Shown piece after piece: positions 56,549-64,000 of a stretch of DNA of 64,000 nt. Where the stretch lies: NCBI GenBank assembly GCA_034231615.1, contig CM067298.1:61534387-61598386 (forward strand). Reading direction: 5' to 3'. The first letter of the stretch is position 1. The number at the start of each line of letters is the position of its first letter. Made by a program: the position numbers and the translations under genes. The notes below the pieces were generated by a model that was not told the DNA's origin, made no database searches, and worked only from the letters and a program-made list of their open reading frames with translations. This stretch comes from Meghimatium bilineatum (lineage: Eukaryota > Mollusca > Gastropoda > Stylommatophora > Philomycidae).

Positions 56549-56940
56549 AGTGATTGTAGTCTGCGAATTTTCATCATATTGTCATCTTTATGAATGCATA
56601 TAGTCTACTGAGTATTCTTCATATTATCATGAATGTGACTGTAGTCTACTGAGTATTCTTCATATTATCATGAATGTGACTGTAGTCTACTGAGTATTCT
56701 TCATATTATCATGAATGTGACTGTAGTCTACTGAGTATTCTTCATATTATCATGAATGTGACTGTAGTCTACTGAGTATTCTTCATATTATCATGAATGT
56801 GACGGTAGTCTACTGAGTATTCTTCATATTATCATGAATGTGACGGTAGTCTACTGAGTATTCTTCATATTATCATGAATGTGACGGTAGTCTACTGAGT
56901 ATTCTTCATATTATCATGAATGTGACTGTAGTCAACTGAT
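56549..56940. repeat. Minisatellite, 41 bp unit, about nine copies
   Basis: The unit is TGTAGTCTACTGAGTATTCT then TCATATTATCATGAATGTGAC; three central copies carry GACG instead of GACT. It adjoins the LINE 3' end. Confidence 0.97.
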
Positions 56941-56944
56941 TTTC

Positions 56945-57710
56945 TTCATATTCTCGTCTTTATGTAATATAAAACAATATTTGACTGCAAGAAAATGTTG
57001 ATTTCCAGTCGGAACATATCAATAATTTTACTATACAAATAAAGGAAGTGTAAGCGTGCACAAAACAGTAGATACAACTTTGCTATTGGACTGTATGAAG
57101 GGGGTTCGTGAAAAGTGTTACTTCCTTTATCGAATACTTTTCATGATCGTTTTTTTCTTGGAAATCCATTAAAATGGATTGGGGGGGGGGGGGAATGGGA
57201 GAATTAATATACCAACTGTTATACTGGTTTTATATTGTTACGAGTCTTGTTCTACTTGGGGGGGGGGGTGTATGTGTGATTTGTTTCCCTTTTATTTTTG
57301 TATATAATGTGATCAAAGAATGAACACAACAGGAGTTAGTGTATGTTGATTGCCATATTATTTTCTTTAGAAACATTTGTAAGATTTCACCATGCTCTGT
57401 TGAGTTCTTAAACTTACCACATTATTTTCTTAGGTTGTTGTCTTATTGTCGACAGTGGTCTAGATTATTTTATTTAAATTGCTACATTATGGGGTTTTTT
57501 TCCATAGTATGTTCATATTTTCTTAAACCTGCCTTATTATTTATTTCAATGAGCATGTTGTTTGATATAATTTACTATATTTTAAAATATTTCTATAATT
57601 TGTTATTTTGTATAATTTGCAATAATTTAAATTATTTTATTTTAGTATTTCGTTTTGCTAGAAAAGACAAATGCTAGAATATAATTCAATTCGTCTTGTG
57701 TAAGAAAAAG
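56945..57710. other. T-rich spacer with G runs at 57180-57193 and 57259-57268
   Basis: 57339-57677 is strongly T-rich. The 112-codon frame across it is low-complexity. Confidence 0.5.
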
Positions 57711-57714
57711 ACAG

Positions 57715-57925
57715 TTCAATTGAGTTTGTCTTAGAGCGTACTTTGCTAGATCAGTTGGAGAAAGAAAAGCGGCGCACGCAGAAAACAATTTCAAGATTGA
57801 TACACATCGAAGAAAGTACTCATAACGAACAAGTATCAGCATCACGCGCACTGAAAGATGCGATGTATTCGAAGAAAGTCGCGAATCAAACCACGATTAC
57901 GAACTTTCCAGATTTCGAAATATGA
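57715..57925 (+). CDS. Candidate terminal exon encoding a charged helical C-terminus
   Basis: An open frame from a stop at 57701 to TGA at 57923 encodes FVLERTLLDQLEKEKRRTQK, TISRLIHIEESTHNEQVSAS and ALKDAMYSKKVANQTTITNF, ending PDFEI. It has heptad-like spacing, little low complexity and a higher GC content than the flanks. A possible acceptor (GACAG at 57710-57714) follows a T-rich region, and an AATAAA lies near 58486, about 560 bp downstream. I recognise no family, and no upstream exon was found in the window. It could be the last exon of an unknown gene or a decayed mobile-element fragment. Confidence 0.35.
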
Positions 57926-57929
57926 TGTC

Positions 57930-60030
57930 ATCCGCCCATGGCACATGGATCAGATTAATAAGCCAAATAATGTATGCAGCGTTAAGCAATCAGTCACGTG
58001 CTGTATTTTTGTAGTATGTTGAAACGAAATTAGCACCGATGATTACAACCGTATAGTATCTGCTCCTTGTTGAGAAGAAGATGGCTAGTGTATATAATAT
58101 TAATACCATTTTATGTTAGCCTATATTTATAGGCAGCACGTACATAATTGTAGGTCACATTTTTACATTATATTTTAGTTATCAATTTAATGTGCACTTG
58201 TTCGTTGTTTTGTTTGTTTATATCTTAGAACAACTGCTATTTGCATTACCCTTCAGCTACTAGCCATCAAATAACCTTTCTCTTAGGCGATCAATGAATA
58301 TGCATCTAGTCCGTTATTGGTCATGTCAAGAGCGGTTGTGTTTATATTGGTATAGACTTCACACAACTTAATTTGGAGAGATTCTGATGTGGGCAAGAGA
58401 TTTGGAGGGGGTCACAGAGAAACATTTTTGAAAATGGAGGAGCTAAAGACCAATCCATGCAGACACAGGAAGGTAGTCACTTCAACGAATAAAAACAATA
58501 ACTTTGGAGACAAAACTTAAACAGCGTTCATGACTTATAAAGATAGCCAATTTTAAAGATAGCCAAACTTTCTTTCAGGCATCAGGAAGGAAGAAAATAT
58601 ATCCCAAAACCAGGGCCACTGTCCAAACATGACTGAGAACCACCGCGCTAGAGGGATAAATACTGTTCCAGAGCTGCTATAAAACTATAATTCTTTTTAT
58701 TGAAACTGACCGAATTATGACTATTGATTCTTTGGAAAGAGCATTGTGACTTATTAATAAGAAGATAGTGTTAGGTCACTTTTACACATGCTGTATCCGA
58801 AAACTTCTCAGGATAACGTGGTAAGATAAAGTACCAGATAGTCTTCACTAGAGACAACATTCCGAGAATTCTCACAATACTGTAGAAGGTCCAACTGAGA
58901 TGGACCTGACATGTTGGTGAACAAACACATCACAAACAGTTGATGAATGTTGTGCACCTCAAGAGAAAATGGTTGTCGAGTGGACAGTAGAAACTGTTCA
59001 ATGGCTCTCTAAAATTGTCTCTAAGGAACTTCAACATCAACGCTACATCCAGGTAGTCTTATGAGATAAACTCCGATGTCCGGGAACAACTGGACACTGG
59101 AAATGCGAAGGATGGGGTAATCGCAAGGCAAATGTAAAAATGAACAGAAATTGGTGAACGTTTTACCAATATTTTTTTTAAACATACTAACAACAAGAGA
59201 AGGCGACAGACGATGTTTTGGGAGTCTGCTGCTCAGAATCGTCCAAAGTGGCATAACAACACCGGCAAAGGTGTTTGCCCCACTGAGAAATATCACATCC
59301 CAGAGGCACAGAGAAAAAGGGCGGTCGACAAAATCGAACAACAAACACACAGACGCCCAGTTCTGATCATTCGCGTCACAAATGTGGTAGGGGATTCTAT
59401 GCCAGCATTGGAATTTTTCAGTCATCACACACCTCAGAGATGCAACAACACAGGTATGAAACTGATATAATCATCGTCTGCAATAGACGACTATTAGCTG
59501 ACAATTAACATATACTGTTGTCCTAATCAACTGTATGTCGCGTTCTATGTTGCATATCTTTGCTGTTTTCTGTTTCGTTCATTGGGTATGTGAATATAAG
59601 TTGTTCCCCAATCGATTTAACTGAGGAGTGTTATTTTCTTTTTGAATGACAAACTTATAAGCCGCGGAAAATATTAGGTGTGTCATCATTGCAGATGGGT
59701 CAGAATATCTGAGGGAAGAATGATGAACTAGTAGACCCATACTAGATCCACTACTGACAAGACGCGATGATCATAGGATGTTGAGGCACTGGAATGCCTC
59801 CCTTCGGGGAATAAACATGCATCAATAAACCTCCTTAACACAACCATGCCTTTTATATAACAAACTGTATGCGTTTGATTGTCACTTACGTTATTCAACT
59901 TGGGAGGACCAATGATATTGTCAGAAAAACTATGGGCTATTAAGAGCGACCCGATCACAGCTAAAGGAATTATTTCGTCATCATCGTTGTTAATTATACA
60001 GTCACGCTGGTTCATCGAATAATCCTTACA
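57930..60030. other. Intergenic sequence without secure features
   Basis: The 135-codon minus-strand frame at 59021-59428 and the plus-strand frame at 59213-59470 overlap and neither has a recognised family. CTGAGAACCACCGCGCTAG near 58630 looks like one end of a hAT-type element, but no partner end was found. Confidence 0.4.
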
Positions 60031-60038
60031 AGGTGACG

Positions 60039-60123
60039 CATTTGACTTTCCCGTGATTTTCATTGATCGTTTTGTGTTTACTTTGTGTCGACAGCCATTG
60101 AAAATAACGGGGAAAGTCAAATG
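60039..60123. repeat. 85 bp near-perfect inverted repeat (hairpin)
   Basis: The left arm CATTTGACTTTCCCGTGATT then TTCATTG (60039-60065) is mirrored by CCATTGAAAATAACGGGGAA then AGTCAAATG (60095-60123), about 27 bp per arm with a 29 bp loop. Confidence 0.85.
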
Positions 60124-60189
60124 AGTATATTTAGAAGGTTAGTTTTCCAATTGGAAAGGATCACATTCAATTTCCAATTGGTGGATCAC

Positions 60190-60300
60190 ATGGCCGTGTG
60201 GTTAGAATGCCGTTTTAAGTTCCTTGAGGTTCCGGGTTAAATCCAAGCTTGGGACAGGATTTTTTCTTACGGAGGTGCAATCAAAATCCTTCCTGTACAT
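60190..60300 (+). repeat. tRNA-like SINE fragment
   Basis: ATGGCCGTGTGGTTAGAATG then CCGTTTTAAG...GAGGTTCCGGGTTAAATCC: an A-box relic (TGGCCGTGTGG) and a B-box relic (GGTTAAATCC) at tRNA-like spacing. Confidence 0.6.
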
Positions 60301-60304
60301 GTCG

Positions 60305-61280
60305 CGACGTCTGCTATGGCAAAGCGGCCTTTATTTCCACCGCCCATAAAAAAACCTCAATGCACTCGTTCACATGAAAACATGCAGTAACAAAAGTTTT
60401 AAGTTTTCCAATTCACAGACATGTCTTCTATATATTGACGGTCACTGTTAGGTGGATGTTGCAATTGTTTACCTCTTCTCTCTTTTGTCCACAACTGTCA
60501 AGAATTCAATGACTGCCCTCCCCTGATCCCGCTCCCACTGCTTCCCCTTCCTGCTTAAATATGAGGGGGGAAACGTAGCCATAACTATAATTTTAATTTG
60601 CGACATATTTGGGAATTTCAAGACCGTTAAAAAGAAGACTATTCGGACCGTTCGGCTGGAAGTGTGACCCTATTCCTACGCGAGTCCTTTCGACGGAATA
60701 GCAGACTTTCTAACGGAATTAATTAGGACATCCATTCATTACATTTTTTTATTATTGTTTGGATTTCCGTTGGTCACAATTTATATATTTGCAGTCGCCT
60801 TGGCTATTTTTGGCATGCGATTCCAATCATGTAAGAAGTGACCAACCGAAACCAAACAATAATTTTAAAAACGTTAAGGATGGTGTCCTAATTAATTCTG
60901 TTGGAAGGTCTTTAGTGGTGGCTGTCATGTTCCTAAGTGACCAAATTAGATTTAGCCTGCCAATCAGATAGAGGTGGCCCACTACTGGACAATACAATTG
61001 ATCCATAACCGAACCGTGTATAGACTTCTGTACAGAAAGTAAACACGACTTCATTCGCGGCGGTTTTGATTATTGTTGTAATTTTTTTTTGGTTTTTTTT
61101 AATTTTATTTTTTTTTGGGGGGGGGGGGGCTCACTATTTATATACTGTGAGTCGCATACCAAAGAAGAAAAAAAAAGCCACGGATGTCCAACGAAATACA
61201 CGGAAATAATGAAAAGTCGCTAATTGGTCGGACATACTTGCGGTCTGAAATTACTTCGCATCCCCCCCCTATTCACCCCC
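60305..61280. other. Intergenic sequence with T and G homopolymers at 61080-61130
   Basis: TTTTTTTTGG...TTTTTTTTTTGGGG followed by G12 at about 61118; no gene. Confidence 0.5.
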
Positions 61281-61285
61281 CCTCC

Positions 61286-61452
61286 CATGGCCTGTCTTAG
61301 GCCATTGCAACCTATGCGGCCGCAGTGGGCCCCGCACTTCATAGGCCCATAAATTCATATTAGAATTTATTTTATTATCCTCTCCCCTACCCAGACTTGG
61401 CCCCGCGCAATCCGTTTCGCATTGGGCCCCTCAATTGTTAGGGCCGGCCCTG
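61286..61452. mobile_element. Small hAT-like MITE with 8 bp target-site duplication
   Basis: The left end is CATGGCCTGTCTTAGGCC; the right end is TAGGGCCGGCCCTG (reverse complement CAGGGCCGGCCCTA). CAGGGCCGGC termini are familiar from hAT-like elements. Inner stretches also pair (GTGGGCCCCGCA against TTGGGCCCC). CCCCCTCC flanks both sides (61278-61285 and 61453-61460), exactly 8 bp, although the C-rich setting weakens that. Confidence 0.65.
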
Positions 61453-61539
61453 CCCCCTCCTCCATCAGAAGTGACTCTACTCTTTCTTTCTTGTGTTCAC
61501 TACTTGACGTCTTAGCCGCCAGAGAAAACGTATGGATGA

Positions 61540-64000
61540 TCCACATCGTTGCATGGAGCTCTTAATTGGTTCCCTATATCTTTACTTGAACGGTTTATGC
61601 CATTCGACCAGTACGTCTCTCTCAATTGTTCATACTTTGGAAGGTTCCGTATAATATGTCCAGAGGTCTGTTCATCTGTTCTTCAAATGCACAGTGGTAT
61701 GGCATACAGTCACATCATGTGCGTATGTTTATTCACGCTGTAGTGTTGTCCTCAGGCGATGTATGGTGGCATGTCCCTGTCCGTTAGCGATAGGCGTCTT
61801 TTGTCATCCTATATTTTCTTCTAATTATTTGTAAAGCTTTTCTCTTGATATACTACTTCATTGTACACTCTCTTCCTTCTTTGTCAACTCATCGGCCCTC
61901 TCATTTCCCGAGACGCCAGTGTCTGATTGCGATTGTAGCTTATCCATGTACATCACCATAAGTCCGCAATTCTTCTATATTATATTATTGATGTTCGCTT
62001 TAATTTTTTTATTGCTTTCTGTGTCATTTATTGTGTTTCTTAGGTGTAGTTTACCACTTTTGAGAGTCTGCAGAACAGATAGTTTGACATTCAGAGACTG
62101 TCAAGTATCATGAGGGTAACTTGTTCTATTGCTTGAATCTCTTCATTGTAGTTAAAGCAGAACTTTCCTGTAAGGGTGGACTTTATTTCACGGCAATTAT
62201 CAGAATATGTTTTAAAGATGCCACCACCTCCATTTCTGATTGCGCTTATAGTTGCTCCATCCACAAATGCATGTGTCCACTACTGCTCAGGAAAATCTTC
62301 GTCTATCATCCTCATTATAGTAGTTAGCTTTTGAAAGTTATGTGTTTCATTTTCTTTGACACTGCTGATTGTTGCGTGTATTTGTAGGAAATCATTAGTT
62401 TGCTCCCATGGTATAGAGTAATGGGTAGGCAGCAGTGATGATGATTTTATTTACAGATCTGCATGACACTGTGTTCTTAGAATTTTAACATGATGGTTAA
62501 AATGTTTACATTTTAATCGTCCCAGTGCTAGATTATCCATTCTTTCCTTCGTGTGGCGTGGTATCATGCTAATATACTTCTCTATTTTGAATTAGACCTT
62601 ATGTATCTCTTTTGTATGTTAGTGGCTGATGCAGCTCTGTTACTTTTTGAATTTCCAGTATTGGCATTGCTTTCATTGTTTCTGAATTGAGCCTGAGCGC
62701 TTGTTTTTGCACTTTATCAAAATTCTGAAGATGGATATTTGCAAACGATGATCAAACTGTTGTGCCAAATTCGACGTGGGGGAGGGGGTCTTACTACACC
62801 TTTATATATCTTTGTTAGAGTATGTTCATGTGCATCCCAACTTTGGGGAAAGGGAGGAAAAGAGTTGTGGAAGTTTTTTTCTGTGTTTATTATGATCGGC
62901 TATTTCTCATACCAGGTCTTGAATTTTTCTCATGCTGCTTTGGTTTATTCTCAGTGATCCGCGGTACCAGTTCATCGGCACATAGTACCTTTTTCGTGTC
63001 TTATGTAAACAAGGAAGATTGTTGGAGATATTACTCCACCTTGATATACTCCCTGACGTAGCAACACTTTTCTACTCTACAAACAATCCATAGTCGCCTG
63101 GTATGTAGGTAGGAGTGAACCCATCAACGTATTCTGATTCTCTTGAGTTTAACAACAAGTCCATCTTTCCACACCTTGTCAAAAGCCTGCTCAAAGTCAA
63201 CACATATTGCTAGAACATGTTTCCGCTTCTGAAAGGCATCTTCAATTGTTTTGGAAAGCAGGTGACTTGATCTTCTAAACTGTGATATTCCATAAATCCA
63301 ACTTGTTCATTCACTAGAATGTGTTCAATTTCTAGATACTACTTCCATCTGCGATCGACTGTTTTCTACACAGTCTTCCAAACACATCTTATGAGACTGA
63401 TCGGTCGGTAGCTGCAAATCTTGGCCTTGCATTTTCCTTTCTTTAGAATGGACATTGTGATTATATCACATCATATTTGAGGAATTGTTTGGTCCTATCT
63501 GGGGTTGAAAATCTCTAGCAGTTTACTCTTAGCGGCTCTGTTCAGAGAGAAGAACGTTTCATTTCTGATTTGATCTAGGCCAGGTGACTTTTTAGTCTTA
63601 AGGTTGGAAAGAGCATTTTACAATTCTCCTATTGTGATAGGATCCTCTTCATTGAAGCAGGGATGTATAGCTGTTCCTTAACTGCTTGTATCTCTTTATG
63701 GTACGTATCTCTTTATGATGACTTATGATCACGCTTAAATTACTATCGGAACAGTATGTTGTAAATCTACAGCTTGTTCTGGAGAATTTTGCCTTCATCT
63801 TCTATGTTTATTGTCTGTTGGGGCAAGGAGCATTCTTCATTCATGCATTTAACTAATCTCCATAATAATTATTTTTTTTTGTATTCTTTATATATATTGC
63901 GTACTATTTTGTTTCTCTAACATTTTCACTTATATTCTATTTTGGTTCTTTTAAACTTTAGTGCATTCATTGAGGACTGTGTTCTGGCATCATTTTGGCT
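61540..64000 (-). pseudogene. LINE ORF2 relic (reverse transcriptase plus RNase H), running off the right edge
   Basis: From the right edge inward on the minus strand: FNEEDPITIGEL, LKTKKSPGLDQIRNETFFSL (the KSPGxDxI motif), YRPISLI, HVLAICVDFEQAFDKVWKDG (catalytic AFD.VW motif), NFDKVQKQALRLNSETMKAM and PILEIQKVTELH. The RNase H domain follows: THAFVDGATISAIRNGGGGI (first Asp), FNYNEEIQAIEQV (Glu) and a degraded C-terminus to about 61540. Frequent stops. Domain order and motif style fit the Jockey/I-type LINEs with RNase H. The N-terminal endonuclease lies beyond the window. Confidence 0.85.

Noticed and set aside
57339-57677. 112-codon hydrophobic plus-strand frame
   Set aside because: Strongly T-rich low-complexity DNA gives Phe/Leu/Ile-rich translation by composition alone.
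58560-58650. hAT-type element end (CTGAGAACCACCGCGCTAG)
   Set aside because: Only one plausible terminus; no partner end or duplication found.
59021-59470. Overlapping 135-codon minus and 85-codon plus frames
   Set aside because: Neither has a recognisable domain, and they overlap on opposite strands; no evidence for either.
59728-60120. 130-codon minus-strand frame
   Set aside because: Runs through the 60039-60123 hairpin, has no recognised domain and looks incidental.

Overview
The window is animal (metazoan) nuclear DNA. It is AT-rich, has very low coding density, carries large introns with GT-AG splice sites, and is crowded with degraded transposons, tRNA-derived SINEs and many unrelated minisatellites. 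A run of exactly 100 N at 52344-52443 marks a scaffold join. The one clear host gene and the repeat types suggest an invertebrate, probably a lophotrochozoan such as a mollusc. The species cannot be read from the sequence.

Host gene (7759-41965, minus strand): a complete or nearly complete SKI-family transcriptional corepressor of the SKOR/Fussel (LBXCOR, CORL) type. I assembled it by hand from ten exons whose splice phases agree: exon 1 41605-41965, exon 2 39785-39900, exon 3 35584-35758, exon 4 28878-30187, exon 5 20153-20264, exon 6 14009-14062, exon 7 12007-12081, exon 8 10567-10641, exon 9 9968-10033, exon 10 7759-7853. It encodes about 811 residues: a Dachshund-homology domain (exons 1-3), a SAND-like SMAD4-binding-type zinc domain (exon 3/4 junction), a long disordered Pro/Ser-rich then acidic region (exon 4), and a C-terminal coiled coil built from 25-residue units, one per exon (exons 7-9), ending in the family tail EAHDALxxFSC. 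As assembled, exon 2 lacks one base and exon 1 probably lacks one too.

Downstream flank, 1-7.7 kb: LINE remnants, a 46-48 bp minisatellite and a hAT-type MITE with target-site duplication. Introns, 7.9-41.6 kb: at least a dozen minisatellite arrays, including a nearly continuous 2.6 kb block at 25.8-28.5 kb; many LINE 3' fragments; a degraded multicopy transposon-derived gene at 24.1-25.1 kb; a probable non-autonomous Helitron beside exon 2; and a second hAT MITE copy.

Upstream flank, 42-64 kb: a Mutator-like (FLYWCH plus MULE) transposase pseudogene framed by inverted minisatellite arms (44.7-47.3 kb), which resembles a foldback element; a 131 bp short element inserted in a LINE with a clean 12 bp target duplication (51.7 kb); LINE RNase H and reverse-transcriptase relics, the largest running off the right edge (61.5-64 kb); a small hAT-like MITE with an 8 bp duplication (61.3 kb); and an unexplained coiled-coil reading frame that may be a terminal exon (57.7 kb).
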